Shown piece by piece: positions 17,239 to 27,182 of a stretch of 64,000 nucleotides of DNA. Within the stretch, counting starts at the first letter, position 1, and each line of letters begins with the position of its first letter. Source of the stretch: an uncultured Gammaproteobacteria bacterium (GTDB lineage Bacteria > Pseudomonadota > Gammaproteobacteria > Arenicellales > JAANXG01); NCBI GenBank assembly GCA_947258785.1, contig CAMYJT010000001.1, positions 422,479-486,478 on the forward strand. The letters run 5' to 3'. Position numbers and translations under genes: made by a program. The notes under the pieces are model-generated. The model saw only the letters and a list, made by a program, of their open reading frames with translations. It did no database searches and was not told where the DNA came from.

Positions 17239-18198
17239 ATGCGCATGACTTTGAGAGTGGTTTTTGCCGGTACACCGGATTTCTCAGTTCCGACTGCGCA
17301 GGCGCTATTAGACAGACCAGAGCAGTTCGAAATGGTGGCGGTGTTTACGCAGCCTGACCGTCCCGCGGGCCGCGGTCGACGCCCCAGGCCTTCTCCAATA
17401 AAGCGGTTGGCCGTGGCTTACGGAATCGAGGTACATCAGCCTCGCATGTTGCGCGGTTACGCACCGATGCTGGCGGCACTGCACCCGGATGTAATGGTGG
17501 TTGTCGCGTATGGTCTGCTGTTGCCTCCGGAGATATTAGCTGTACCGGAACTCGGATGCGTCAACGTCCATGCATCCTTGCTGCCCCGCTGGCGGGGTGC
17601 CGCGCCGATTCCGCGGGCGATAGAGGCGGGTGATGTGGATACCGGCGTCACCATAATGTTGATGGACGAGGGTCTGGACACGGGCCCTACTCTTGCTGTG
17701 TCCAATATCGCCATCGGTGAACGGGACACTGCGGGGACGGTTCACGATCGGTTGGCAATGCTGGGTTCGGAACTTCTGGCGGACACCTTACTGCAGCTGG
17801 AACAAGGGCTGATTCAGCCGGTGGCTCAGGACTCGAAACTGGCCACCCACGCACCTAAACTGAGCAAGCAAGAATCACGGATCGATTGGAGCCAGTCCGC
17901 GACGGGAATTGCGCGCCGGATAAGGGCGTTCAACCCGTGGCCGGTCGCGTACGGGTGTCTGCGGGGACAACGAGTTCGCTTTCTGAACGCTGTCGTTTCC
18001 GATCAGCAGGATGGACATCCACCCGGCACGGTCGTTTCGGTCGGGGATGCGGGGATCGAGGTTAGCTGTGGATGCGGTTCGCTAATCCTCACGGAACTGC
18101 AGCGCGAAGGTGGCAAACAAATGCCGGCACAGGCATTTGTGAACGGATTTCCGCTAATTGCAGGCGAGCAATTCGATGTGCCCAGCAGCGAACATTGA
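17239..18198 (+). CDS. fmt: Methionyl-tRNA formyltransferase
   Basis: Fmt formylates initiator Met-tRNA using 10-formyltetrahydrofolate. The 319-residue protein has the N-terminal formyltransferase domain with catalytic Asn109, His111 and Asp147, and the SLLPRWRGAAPI substrate motif. The C-terminal OB-like tRNA-binding domain runs from about residue 210. Pairing with def is nearly universal. A second ATG two codons downstream could also serve as start. Confidence 0.97.
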   Translation: MRMTLRVVFAGTPDFSVPTAQALLDRPEQFEMVAVFTQPDRPAGRGRRPRPSPIKRLAVAYGIEVHQPRMLRGYAPMLAALHPDVMVVVAYGLLLPPEILAVPELGCVNVHASLLPRWRGAAPIPRAIEAGDVDTGVTIMLMDEGLDTGPTLAVSNIAIGERDTAGTVHDRLAMLGSELLADTLLQLEQGLIQPVAQDSKLATHAPKLSKQESRIDWSQSATGIARRIRAFNPWPVAYGCLRGQRVRFLNAVVSDQQDGHPPGTVVSVGDAGIEVSCGCGSLILTELQREGGKQMPAQAFVNGFPLIAGEQFDVPSSEH

Positions 18199-18208
18199 GT
18201 CCGGCGAG

Positions 18209-19540
18209 ATGATACATCCCCAGGCGGGGGTACTCGCGCGGGTCGACGCGGCCCGCGCCGCGGCATCGATCGTCGATGGTGGCAAATCTTCCAGTCAAGC
18301 GATATCCGCAGTCCTGTACGGACAGGGGTTGTCGGTCCGCGATCAAGGGATGGTCAAAGAGATGGCGCTGGGTGTTGTTCGTTGGTACTGGACTCTCGAA
18401 GACATCGCAAACCGGATGCTGAAGGCCTCCATGCGAAAAAAAGATCGGATTATTTTCTTTCTGATATTGGTAGGCCTGTATCAACTCAAGTTCATGCGTA
18501 TCCCGCCACATGCGGTTGTTAACGCAACGGTAAGCGGCTGTGAGGTTATCGGAAAACCGTGGACTAAGGCGTTGGTGAACGGTATGTTGAGGAATTATCA
18601 ACGTCGCTCAGCGGAGATTGACGGCCAAGCGGCTACGGTTGAAGCGCGCACTGCCCACCCAAGATGGATCCATGACAAAATTCGCGCCGCCTGGCCGGAG
18701 CAGTCGGAAACCATTCTCGACACCAACAATCGGCGTCCTCCGATGTCTTTACGGGTCAATCTACATCGCATTGCCCGGGATCAATATCTGGAATGTCTGT
18801 GGGCCGCCAATCTAAAGGCAGCAGTCGATGTCTGTACAGAGTCCGGTATAGTACTGGAGAAGCCGACGGCGGTGGAATCGTTGCCGGGGTTTGTGGACGG
18901 CCTCGTCTCGGTTCAGGATATCGCCGCGCAGCTGATCGCACCCAGATTGGACATACACCCAGGTCACCGGGTGCTGGATGCGTGTGCCGCACCAGGCGGC
19001 AAGACCGCGCACATGCTCGAAATTGCACCGGGGGTGAGCGAATTGGTCGCCTTGGAGGCCGATCCAGGCCGGCTTGAGCAATTGCGGTCCAACTTGGAGC
19101 GTCTCGGATTGGCCGCCACATGTGTTGTCGCTGACGGTACCTGCACCGATCAGTGGTGGGACGGACGGTTGTTCGACCGTATCTTGATTGATGCGCCATG
19201 TACCGGTTCAGGAGTAATCCGCCGGCATCCGGACATCAAGCACCACCGCCGCGCCACGGACTTGATTCAATTGTGTAGGATCCAGTCCAAATTGTTGGAC
19301 GCTTTGTGGCCTCTGCTCGTCTCCGGCGGCAAGCTCATGTACGTCACCTGTTCCGTGTTTCCCGAAGAGAATGAAAGTCAAATCGGTGACTTTCTCGCCC
19401 GGCACTCCCAGGTGGAGGTGTTGCCGGTTTCTGCCCCTGTTGGGCTGGATCGCACCATCGGCAGACAGACCTTGAACGGAGTCGATGGATTGGACGGCTT
19501 TTTTTTCACTCTTCTCCGGAAGCGCGAATCCGGCCAGTAA
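18209..19540 (+). CDS. rsmB: 16S rRNA m5C967 methyltransferase
   Basis: RsmB methylates C967 of 16S rRNA with S-adenosylmethionine. The protein of about 443 residues has an N-terminal NusB-like RNA-binding domain (about residues 5-140) and a C-terminal Rossmann methyltransferase. Motifs include the SAM-binding DACAAPGGKT, the DAPCTGSG loop with one cysteine and VTCSVFPEENE with the catalytic cysteine. An earlier in-frame ATG (18158) would overlap fmt by 41 bases; the ATG at 18209 fits the family N-terminus better. Confidence 0.96.
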   Translation: MIHPQAGVLARVDAARAAASIVDGGKSSSQAISAVLYGQGLSVRDQGMVKEMALGVVRWYWTLEDIANRMLKASMRKKDRIIFFLILVGLYQLKFMRIPPHAVVNATVSGCEVIGKPWTKALVNGMLRNYQRRSAEIDGQAATVEARTAHPRWIHDKIRAAWPEQSETILDTNNRRPPMSLRVNLHRIARDQYLECLWAANLKAAVDVCTESGIVLEKPTAVESLPGFVDGLVSVQDIAAQLIAPRLDIHPGHRVLDACAAPGGKTAHMLEIAPGVSELVALEADPGRLEQLRSNLERLGLAATCVVADGTCTDQWWDGRLFDRILIDAPCTGSGVIRRHPDIKHHRRATDLIQLCRIQSKLLDALWPLLVSGGKLMYVTCSVFPEENESQIGDFLARHSQVEVLPVSAPVGLDRTIGRQTLNGVDGLDGFFFTLLRKRESGQ

Positions 19541-19579
19541 CAGCGGTCGTATGTTTTGAACCGCAATCTAATATCGACG

Positions 19580-20131
19580 ATGAAATTGAGGGCCGTCATT
19601 TGGTTTGGAGTGTGGGTCGCAGTGACATGGCTCCCATGGTTGCAGGCTCATGCCGAATTCGTAGTGCGCAAAGTGGAGATGCTGAGAGATGGTGAACAGA
19701 TTCTGGTGTCTACCGACATCGAATTGAATCTTCCATCCGAGGTGGAGTCCGCGGTTAACAATGGCGTACCATTGGTTTTACTCACCGAGCTCAAGTTGGT
19801 GCAGGACTGGTTCATCTGGAAGGAGACGATCAGCGATACCAGGATAAGATCTGAGTTGCGCTATCACTCCTTGAGCGATCACTATATCGTTAAGAGTTCC
19901 GAATCCGAGCGTATCGAAATGTTCCGTTCGGTGGGCGAGGCTTTGAAGCGGATCGGTTCGGTGAGGAGCCTGGCCCTGAACTTGCCGCCGGAAGATGGTG
20001 TCCGGCGGGGTTTGGCGGTGCGCAGCCATCTCGATATAAACGCCCTGCCAGGTCCGCTGCGTCCGATGGCCTTTTTGTCCCCCAGCTGGCGCCTCAACAC
20101 CGACTGGACACACTGGCGGGTAATCCCGTGA
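19580..20131 (+). CDS. DUF4390 family exported protein
   Basis: A small secreted or membrane-anchored protein of about 183 residues. It has an N-terminal hydrophobic signal (about 1-27, ending near AHAEF) and a single predicted beta-rich domain matching the DUF4390 type (ILVSTDIELNLPSEVESAV, LSPSWRL). Function is unknown. It sits between rsmB and the ntrY-like kinase gene and its last four bases overlap that gene, the usual context for this family, so a role linked to the two-component system is an inference. A TTG at 19556 is an alternative start. Confidence 0.85.
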   Translation: MKLRAVIWFGVWVAVTWLPWLQAHAEFVVRKVEMLRDGEQILVSTDIELNLPSEVESAVNNGVPLVLLTELKLVQDWFIWKETISDTRIRSELRYHSLSDHYIVKSSESERIEMFRSVGEALKRIGSVRSLALNLPPEDGVRRGLAVRSHLDINALPGPLRPMAFLSPSWRLNTDWTHWRVIP

Positions 20132-22350
20132 TCCGATCATTATTCGGCCCGATCCCAGCGTTGATCTTATCGCTGCTGCTGCTGCTGGCGGTGCTGTTGT
20201 TAACGTCGTCCGCCCGTCATGCGGAGGTGTCGGGAGAATTTTATTCCTTCTTGTTGATCGTCAACATTCTGGGGATTCTGCTGCTGGCAGCGTTGATCGT
20301 CGGGAATATCTGGCACCTTTACCGCCAGCTCCGGGCTGAAGTGCTCGGTTCCCGGTTGACCTTGCGCCTGTTGGGGATGTTCGTGCTATTGGCCGGTGTT
20401 CCATTGAGCATTGTCTACTATTTCTCGGTGCAGTTTCTCAGCAAAGGGGTCGACAGCTGGTTTGATGTACGCGTGGAACAGGCGATCGACGACGCCTTAC
20501 TGCTCGGTCGAACGAGTTTGGAGGCGATAAAACAAGATGCCGTAGATGATGTGGTCCAGGCGGCATCGCGGATGTCGGACGCCACCAGTCCCCTGGAGAT
20601 CATCCGCTTGTTAGACGAATTTCGGGAGCGTGGTGGATACTATGAAATGAGCCTATTCGCTCTGAACGGTCGTATCGTGGCGTCAAGCAGCCAAGAGGGC
20701 GGATCTCTGGTTCCAGACGCACCGGATGAGTCGGTGTTGCTTCGCGTGGGGCAACACGACGTTTATGCTGACTTGGAACTCGTTTCCGATGCGGTGCAGC
20801 AACTTCGCATTGTAGTGCCGTTGTTTTCCACCGATGTGGGCGCGCAGATACAGGCCTTGCAGGCCTTGAAGCCATTGCCATTGCGGTACGCGAAATTGAC
20901 CGACAGCATAGAATCGGCGTCAACCCAATACAGGCAAATGGTGTTTTCTCGCGGACCGTTAAAGTTCAGCCTGATCTCAACGTTGACGTTGTTGACGCTG
21001 GTGACCATGCTGTTAGCGGTGTGGGCGTCGATATACGTATCCCGTCGGTTGTCCGCTCCGCTGCGCGATTTGGCTGAGGGCACGCAGGCGGTTGCCCAGG
21101 GGAACTATAGGAAGGAACTGCCGGTGACCAGCAACGATGAGTTCGGGATCCTGGTCAAGTCGTTCAACGACATGACGCGGCGGATCAACAGGGCGCAAAG
21201 CGCAGCCCGTCGAAGCCAACGAGAAGCCGAGGATCAGCGCACCTACCTCGAAACGGTTTTGGTGCACCTTTCTTCGGGAGTACTCTCGTTTGATAAGGAC
21301 TTTAATTTGTTGACACACAATGCAGCGGCCAGCCAGATCCTCGGCGCTGAGTTGTCGGATATCCAGAGCCGGACGGTGCTCGACAAAGAGCATAACCCCC
21401 CGCGTCTCGAGCCTTTTTTTACGGTATTAAAAGATTCCATGACGGCGGGATTGGAAGAGTGGCAACACAACGTGACCGTTTTCGGCCCCCGCGGCCGTCA
21501 GGTGCTTATCGCGCGAGGCACCAAGCTTCCGGACAAGCGCGGGGGATATGTAGTGGTTTTCGATGATGTGACCGATCTCATTCAAGCCCAACGGGATGCG
21601 GCCTGGGGCGAGGTAGCCAGACGGCTCGCCCACGAGATCAAGAATCCACTTACCCCGATTCAATTATCCGCGGAACGCATACGTCGGAAATACTTGAATG
21701 GACTGACGATTGAAGACAAGGACACCCTGGACCGCGCGACCAGAACCATTGCGCAGCAGGTGGAGTCGATGAAAAGTATGGTAAACGCATTTTCCAATTA
21801 CGCACAACCCACGCGTATTCGTCTCAAGTCGGTCAACTTGAATCAGTTGATTCAGGATGTGGCGGAGTTGCACAAGCGCGAAGACAACCCAATCAAGATA
21901 TCGTTTGACCTGGACCCGGGAATTCCGGAAATAGAGGCGGACGGCGACCAGTTGCGTCAAGTGCTGAACAATTTGATCATCAATGCGCGAGACGCTCTCG
22001 CCGACACGCGGAATCCGCAGATTATGATCACGACTCAAGGTGTCACGGAGCACGATGGCTGCCATATCCGGCTTGTATTTTCCGACAACGGCCCGGGAAT
22101 ACCAGCGGACATTATGGATCGTTTGTTCGAGCCGTATGTCAGCACCAAGTCAAAGGGAACCGGTTTGGGTTTGGCGATTGTAAAGCGTATCGTCGAGGAG
22201 CACGGCGGAACTCTGTGGGCCGAAAATCTGGAGCGTCATGGGGCTCGGGTTACGATTCAGCTCCCGCAGGTCGTGAAACGCGACGTCGTTGATCCGGAGT
22301 CGGGTCCCCGGCTGATTCGGACGCCCAAGACGGGGAGGAATATATCTTGA
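20128..22350 (+). CDS. ntrY: NtrY-like sensor histidine kinase
   Basis: A 740-residue membrane sensor kinase. It has two N-terminal transmembrane segments (about 10-27 and 41-62), two more flanking a periplasmic region (about 80-103 and 308-332), then a HAMP domain (about 325-380) and a PAS domain (about 383-490). The phospho-acceptor is His502 in RRLAHEIKNPL, followed by an HATPase_c domain with DNGPGIP and GTGLGLAIV. The GTG start overlaps the upstream gene and the stop overlaps the regulator gene (TTGA). The signal sensed is not shown by the sequence; NtrY-type kinases are linked to nitrogen or envelope/redox responses in different groups. Confidence 0.93.
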   Translation: MIRSLFGPIPALILSLLLLLAVLLLTSSARHAEVSGEFYSFLLIVNILGILLLAALIVGNIWHLYRQLRAEVLGSRLTLRLLGMFVLLAGVPLSIVYYFSVQFLSKGVDSWFDVRVEQAIDDALLLGRTSLEAIKQDAVDDVVQAASRMSDATSPLEIIRLLDEFRERGGYYEMSLFALNGRIVASSSQEGGSLVPDAPDESVLLRVGQHDVYADLELVSDAVQQLRIVVPLFSTDVGAQIQALQALKPLPLRYAKLTDSIESASTQYRQMVFSRGPLKFSLISTLTLLTLVTMLLAVWASIYVSRRLSAPLRDLAEGTQAVAQGNYRKELPVTSNDEFGILVKSFNDMTRRINRAQSAARRSQREAEDQRTYLETVLVHLSSGVLSFDKDFNLLTHNAAASQILGAELSDIQSRTVLDKEHNPPRLEPFFTVLKDSMTAGLEEWQHNVTVFGPRGRQVLIARGTKLPDKRGGYVVVFDDVTDLIQAQRDAAWGEVARRLAHEIKNPLTPIQLSAERIRRKYLNGLTIEDKDTLDRATRTIAQQVESMKSMVNAFSNYAQPTRIRLKSVNLNQLIQDVAELHKREDNPIKISFDLDPGIPEIEADGDQLRQVLNNLIINARDALADTRNPQIMITTQGVTEHDGCHIRLVFSDNGPGIPADIMDRLFEPYVSTKSKGTGLGLAIVKRIVEEHGGTLWAENLERHGARVTIQLPQVVKRDVVDPESGPRLIRTPKTGRNIS

Positions 22351-23738
22351 AGGGAAAGACTATCCTGGTCGTCGATGACGAGCCGGACATTCGAGAGGTG
22401 ATACGCGAGATCTTGGAGGATGAAGATTACTCGGTGTTGACCGCGGACAGCGCTGGGGAGGCCCGCCAGCTTCACCGCCAACGCCATCCCGACCTAGTGC
22501 TGTTGGATATCTGGATGCCCGGAACCGACGGTCTGTCGCTTTTAAAAGAGTGGTCGAACGGCGAAACCCCGGAGATTCCAGTGATTATGATCTCGGGCCA
22601 CGGTAACGTTGAGACCGCCGTCGAGGCAATTCGATATGGGGCCTATGATTTTCTCGAGAAACCCTTGTCCACGGCCAAGCTATTGGTGACCGTGGAGCGC
22701 GCCCTGCAAAACGATCAATTGCGTAAGGAGAACGTGCGGTTGCGAAGCAAGTTGGAGTCCTCATTCACTCTAGTGGGTAATAGTCCGATTATCCAGGGGC
22801 TTCGCGAGCAGGTAGGTCTTGTGGCTAACACCGATAGTTGGGTGCTGATCACCGGTGAGCCCGGCAGCGGTAAAGAAGTGGTTGCCAGAAGCATTCATGA
22901 TCAGAGTCCGCGCCGTGACGGGCAGTTTGTGGACATCAGTCTGGCAGCGATACCGCCGCAGAGCATTCCAGTCCAGTTGTTTGGGAGTGAGGAAGCTGCA
23001 ATTGTGCGCCCCGGTCGATTCGAAGAGGCGAAGAGCGGCACTTTATTCCTGGATGAAATCGGAGACTTGGATTCGGACACCCAGGCCAAGCTGCTCAATG
23101 CCCTGGAAGAGAGCCGTTTTCTGCGCATCGGAGGGCAGCAATATATAAACGTGGATGTCCGCGTTGTTGCGGCGACCAACCAGGATCTGCCGGCTGCGGT
23201 CGCAGAGGGCCGGTTCCGCGAAGACCTTTACTATCGCCTGAACGTCGTCCCGATACAGGTACCGCCCTTGCGCGATCACATCGAAGATATCCCGGAGCTG
23301 GTTAAATTTTATCTCGACCGGCTGGTCGAGAGAGAACAGCTTCCCTACCGGAGATTCACGACGGGTGCCCTGAATGCACTGCGCAATTACCACTGGCCGG
23401 GTAACGTGCGGGAACTCAGAAATCTCGTTCAACGCCTGTTGATTTTAAATCGCGGCGACGAGGTCACCACCGAGGAAGTGGTTGCCGCACTTGATGCGGC
23501 CAAGCTCCAGCCACGGATTAGCTTTCCAGATACGGTATTGAACCTGACTCTGCGGGAGGCAAGGGACCGTTTCGAAAAATCGTACCTCGAACACCACCTG
23601 CAGCGCGTTGGTGGCAACGTCAGCGAGTTGGCCAATTTCGCTGCTATGGAGCGTACCCACTTGTACCGCAAACTCAAGGCGTTTGGAATAGACCCAAAGA
23701 CTCTGAAGAATGCGCCAAATTCCGACGAATCACAATAA
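22347..23738 (+). CDS. ntrX: NtrX-like response regulator lacking GAFTGA
   Basis: A 463-residue regulator with a receiver domain (phospho-acceptor Asp54), a central AAA+ domain and a C-terminal Fis-type helix-turn-helix (about 415-455). Walker A is GEPGSGKE (170-177) and Walker B is TLFLDEIGD (232-240). Where sigma-54 activators carry GAFTGA (after LFGxE), this protein has LFGSEEAAIVRPGRFEEA (211-228), so the sigma-54-contacting loop is missing. It therefore probably does not activate sigma-54 promoters in the classical way. It starts with TTG overlapping the ntrY stop. Next are trkA and trkH. Confidence 0.92.
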   Translation: MKGKTILVVDDEPDIREVIREILEDEDYSVLTADSAGEARQLHRQRHPDLVLLDIWMPGTDGLSLLKEWSNGETPEIPVIMISGHGNVETAVEAIRYGAYDFLEKPLSTAKLLVTVERALQNDQLRKENVRLRSKLESSFTLVGNSPIIQGLREQVGLVANTDSWVLITGEPGSGKEVVARSIHDQSPRRDGQFVDISLAAIPPQSIPVQLFGSEEAAIVRPGRFEEAKSGTLFLDEIGDLDSDTQAKLLNALEESRFLRIGGQQYINVDVRVVAATNQDLPAAVAEGRFREDLYYRLNVVPIQVPPLRDHIEDIPELVKFYLDRLVEREQLPYRRFTTGALNALRNYHWPGNVRELRNLVQRLLILNRGDEVTTEEVVAALDAAKLQPRISFPDTVLNLTLREARDRFEKSYLEHHLQRVGGNVSELANFAAMERTHLYRKLKAFGIDPKTLKNAPNSDESQ

Positions 23739-23759
23739 ACTTCACCGGTCTCTTACGCC

Positions 23760-25136
23760 ATGAAGATTATCATATTGGGGGCAGGTCAGGTCGGTGCGTC
23801 GACTGCTGAAGTCTTGGCGGGCGAGGCGAATGACGTCACTTTGGTAGATCTTGATGCACGCTATTTGCGCAAGCTGCAAGACCGCATGGACATTCGCACC
23901 GTTATTGGCAGCGCTTCTTATCCACCGATACTCGAAGAAGCTGGAGCGGAAGATGCCGATTTGCTGTTGGCGGTTACCAGCAGCGATGAAGTTAATATTG
24001 TCGCGTGTCAAGTTGCCTCCAGTAGATATGACACACCTACTAAAATTGCCCGTATACGCGCAAGCGAGTACCTCAGCTGCAAGGAAATCTTCGAACCCGG
24101 AGCGTTTCCAATTGATGTGCTGATCAGTCCTGAAACGATTATCACAGAGCACATTCTGCGCCTGATTGAGTATCCGGGTGCGATTCAGGTTCTGGACTTT
24201 GCGGATGGCAGGATACAACTGGTCAGCGTGCGTGCCTATCATGGTGGGCCGCTGGTTGGACATCCGTTGGTGGAACTGCGCAAGCATATGCCAAAGATCG
24301 ATACACGGGTTGCCGCAGTCTTTCGCAAAGAAAGTGTACTGACGCCGAAGGCGGACACCATTATAGAGGCCGGCGACGAGGTCTTTTTTGTCGCGGCAAA
24401 GCAGCACATTCGTGCCGTGATGGGAGAGATGCGCCGTTTGGATGAGGCCGTGTATCGAGTCATGTTGGCCGGTGGAGGAAACATCGGTCTTCGTTTGGCG
24501 CGGGAACTCGAAGAGAAGGGATACAACGTCAAAATCATCGAGCACAATTACGCGCAGGCGGAGCGAATTGCTGATACGCTGGATAACTCAGTGATTCTGC
24601 ACGGGGACGCGGCTGACGAGGAGTTATTACACCAAGAAAACATCGAAAGCATGGACGTCTTCTGCGCCGTGACCAATAATGATGAAGCAAATATCTTATC
24701 AGCGATGCTGGCCAAAAAACTCGGTGCGCGCCGGGTGATGGCGCTGGTCAACCGGTCCGTGTACGTGGATCTCTTAGAGCACGGCGAAATAGACATAGTT
24801 ATTTCGCCACGAACCGTTACGGTTGGCAGCATCCTGGCGCATATTCGACGCGGCGACGTGGTTGCCGTGCATTCGCTGCGACGCGGGGCGGCGGAGGCAA
24901 TCGAAGCGATTGCCCATGGCGACACAAAGACGTCTCGGGTCGTCGGCCGCGGTGTGCGCGACTTGCCCCTACCGCCAGGCACAGGGATTGGGGCGGTCTT
25001 GAGGGACGGTAAGGTTTTGATAGCGCACAAAGACACCATTATTCAGCCGGAAGATCATGTCATTCTTTTTATGGCGGATAAGCGACACATCCCTGACGTG
25101 GAAAAACTCTTCCAGGTCGATGTGACCTATATCTGA
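23760..25136 (+). CDS. trkA: Trk system NAD-binding regulatory protein TrkA
   Basis: TrkA is the cytoplasmic, nucleotide-binding gating subunit of the Trk potassium transporter. The 458-residue protein has two RCK units: two Rossmann domains opening with IIILGAGQVG (residues 3-12) and MLAGGGNIGLRLA (about 234-246), each followed by a TrkA-C domain. It lies 9 bases before trkH, so the channel subunits are co-expressed. Placement after ntrYX is common in gammaproteobacteria. Confidence 0.97.
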   Translation: MKIIILGAGQVGASTAEVLAGEANDVTLVDLDARYLRKLQDRMDIRTVIGSASYPPILEEAGAEDADLLLAVTSSDEVNIVACQVASSRYDTPTKIARIRASEYLSCKEIFEPGAFPIDVLISPETIITEHILRLIEYPGAIQVLDFADGRIQLVSVRAYHGGPLVGHPLVELRKHMPKIDTRVAAVFRKESVLTPKADTIIEAGDEVFFVAAKQHIRAVMGEMRRLDEAVYRVMLAGGGNIGLRLARELEEKGYNVKIIEHNYAQAERIADTLDNSVILHGDAADEELLHQENIESMDVFCAVTNNDEANILSAMLAKKLGARRVMALVNRSVYVDLLEHGEIDIVISPRTVTVGSILAHIRRGDVVAVHSLRRGAAEAIEAIAHGDTKTSRVVGRGVRDLPLPPGTGIGAVLRDGKVLIAHKDTIIQPEDHVILFMADKRHIPDVEKLFQVDVTYI

Positions 25137-25145
25137 CCAATCACA

Positions 25146-26597
25146 ATGCAATACCCTGTTGTCTTCAAGGTGCTCGGAGTGTTGCTGGTCCTGTTCAGTT
25201 CAACCCTGCTCACGCCGGTACTGGTGTCATGGATCTACGCTGAGGACTCTGCCAAGCCGTTTTGGATCGCCTTTGCGACCACATTTCTGACTGGTGCCGT
25301 CCTGTGGCTGTCGACCAGTCGGGTCAGTCGGGATCTGCGCTTTCGCGAAGGGTTTATGGTCGTCGTGCTGTTTTGGACCGTGCTCGCATCGTTCGGTTCG
25401 ATACCGCTGTATTTGGGTGACCAACCATCGCTATCGCTCACTGATGCCTTTTTCGAATCGATGTCGGGGTTGACCACCACGGGCGCAACAGTCCTCACCA
25501 ACATCGATGGGTTGCCGCGCTCAGTGCTGTACTATCGGCAACAACTCCAATGGTTGGGCGGCATCGGAATTATCGTTCTGGCGGTGGCAATCATGCCGAT
25601 GCTGGGTGTGGGTGGGATGCAGTTGTATCGCGCCGAAACGCCTGGGCCGATGAAAGACACCAAATTGACGCCCCGAATTACTGAGACCGCAAAAGCTCTT
25701 TGGTATATCTATCTCGGGCTTACCGTGATCTGTGGCGCATTTTACTGGATAGCAGGCATGGATCTGTTCGATGCGATCGGCCACAGTTTCTCCACAATCG
25801 CCATCGGTGGATTCTCTACCCACGACAATAGCCTGGATTATTTCAAAAGTGCAGCGATCGATTCCGTAGCGATGTTGTTCATGCTCGTATCCGGGGTAAA
25901 TTTCGCACTCCATTTTACCGCGTGGAGAACCCGCAGCGTGGTTACCTATCTACGTGATTCCGAAGTCGTCGTGTTCTTCGGATACATTTTCGCCGCAGGT
26001 GTCGTGGTGGTCTCCGTATTGAGTACGAAAGGTGTATTCGGCAATACCGAAGACACATTCCGTCAGGGCTTATTCCAGGTCATCTCCATCGCCACTACCA
26101 CCGGTTTCACAACCGGTGGCTATTACTGGTGGCCATCGTTTCTTCCGGTGTTTCTGCTCCTGCTGAGCTTTGTGGGTGGTTGCGCTGGATCAACCGCAGG
26201 TGGGGTCAAGGTTATCCGCGTTATTTTACTGTACAAACAAAGCCAACGGGAAATGAGTCGGCTAATCCATCCGAGCGCATTGCTGTCGTTGAAGCTCGGC
26301 GGCAGACCGATCTCCGATAGCGTGATGAACGCAGTGTGGGCATTTTTTTCCTTATACATAACTTGTTTCGCAGCGCTGGGTGTCGTCATGGCGGCCACCG
26401 GCCTGGACTGGGTTACCGCATTCTCTTCGGTCGCCGCGTGTATAAACAACCTGGGCCCCGGTCTTGGAGACGTCGCGGCCAACTATTCGGGGGTGGGGAC
26501 GATCGGAAAGTGGACCTTGAGTTTCGCCATGTTGTTGGGACGACTGGAACTGTTCACCCTGCTGGTATTGTTCACCGTGACCTTCTGGCGCAGCTGA
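25146..26597 (+). CDS. trkH: Trk potassium transporter membrane subunit TrkH
   Basis: TrkH forms the potassium-conducting channel in the inner membrane. The 483-residue protein is almost wholly hydrophobic, with the four pseudo-repeated pore loops, including MSGLTTTGATV, STIAIGGFSTHDNS, ATTTGFTTGGYYWWP and CINNLGPGLGDV. Length is typical. It terminates the def-to-trkH block. Confidence 0.97.
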   Translation: MQYPVVFKVLGVLLVLFSSTLLTPVLVSWIYAEDSAKPFWIAFATTFLTGAVLWLSTSRVSRDLRFREGFMVVVLFWTVLASFGSIPLYLGDQPSLSLTDAFFESMSGLTTTGATVLTNIDGLPRSVLYYRQQLQWLGGIGIIVLAVAIMPMLGVGGMQLYRAETPGPMKDTKLTPRITETAKALWYIYLGLTVICGAFYWIAGMDLFDAIGHSFSTIAIGGFSTHDNSLDYFKSAAIDSVAMLFMLVSGVNFALHFTAWRTRSVVTYLRDSEVVVFFGYIFAAGVVVVSVLSTKGVFGNTEDTFRQGLFQVISIATTTGFTTGGYYWWPSFLPVFLLLLSFVGGCAGSTAGGVKVIRVILLYKQSQREMSRLIHPSALLSLKLGGRPISDSVMNAVWAFFSLYITCFAALGVVMAATGLDWVTAFSSVAACINNLGPGLGDVAANYSGVGTIGKWTLSFAMLLGRLELFTLLVLFTVTFWRS

Positions 26598-26731
26598 ATG
26601 AGCGTGATTGAGGCGCCATTGGTTCGCCAATTGCAGCCATTGATCGATTTACAGATCTGTTGTCGAGCGGCTTCGTTGACAGGCGCGCCCGGTGCTGAAC
26701 ATACTGCCGTGGATTTATTTGTCTGCCTAGT

Positions 26732-26974
26732 CCGCATATTGCACCGGGGCGGCGAAAAGAAGAGCTAATATTTTGTTTGGCATAAGAAATGCGATCAATG
26801 CGTGGCGTAACACTTTGCGCCCGGACAGGCGCCGATCCCGGTGCTGGCTCGGTCTCGAACGCCTTGGCTTGCGCTTCAGTCAATCCATAGCTGCGGCTAT
26901 GCATTTCGTTCCAGCGCGGCGTCAAGCCGCCCGGTCCCTTCGCATGATCCGGGATCCTTGGTGGAATACGCGGG
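26732..26974 (-). mobile_element. MITE-like element, copy 4 (reverse orientation)
   Basis: The left end (CCGCATATTGCACC from 26732) follows CTAG plus one base; the right end at 26956-26974 is a degraded inverted copy. The interior on the - strand carries the same block as copies 1 and 6 (around 26810-26930). No transposase is encoded. The neighbouring gene-free DNA, 26598-26731 and 26975-27182, shows nothing else I can support. Confidence 0.75.
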
Positions 26975-27182
26975 CTCGGATGCTTGAGGAGCCCCCGCCG
27001 AGCGTGGTACCGGCCTGGTGTTGAAAAACGGCGTTCAGCCGTCGCGTGCTCGACGTGGCAGACCGGGTTTCGTCTCGCCTTTATCCCGTGGCGGTCCCGG
27101 CGGGGCCTGATTGTGAACGACAATACAGTGCCGACTTCGAGACCATTGTGGATTCTTGAACATCTCGCTTTTTTGATGGTTA

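Noticed and set aside
26572..27123. Open frame of 183 codons on the - strand
   Set aside because: It spans a MITE-like element and flanking DNA; its sequence is the translated repeat and matches similarly random frames in other copies.
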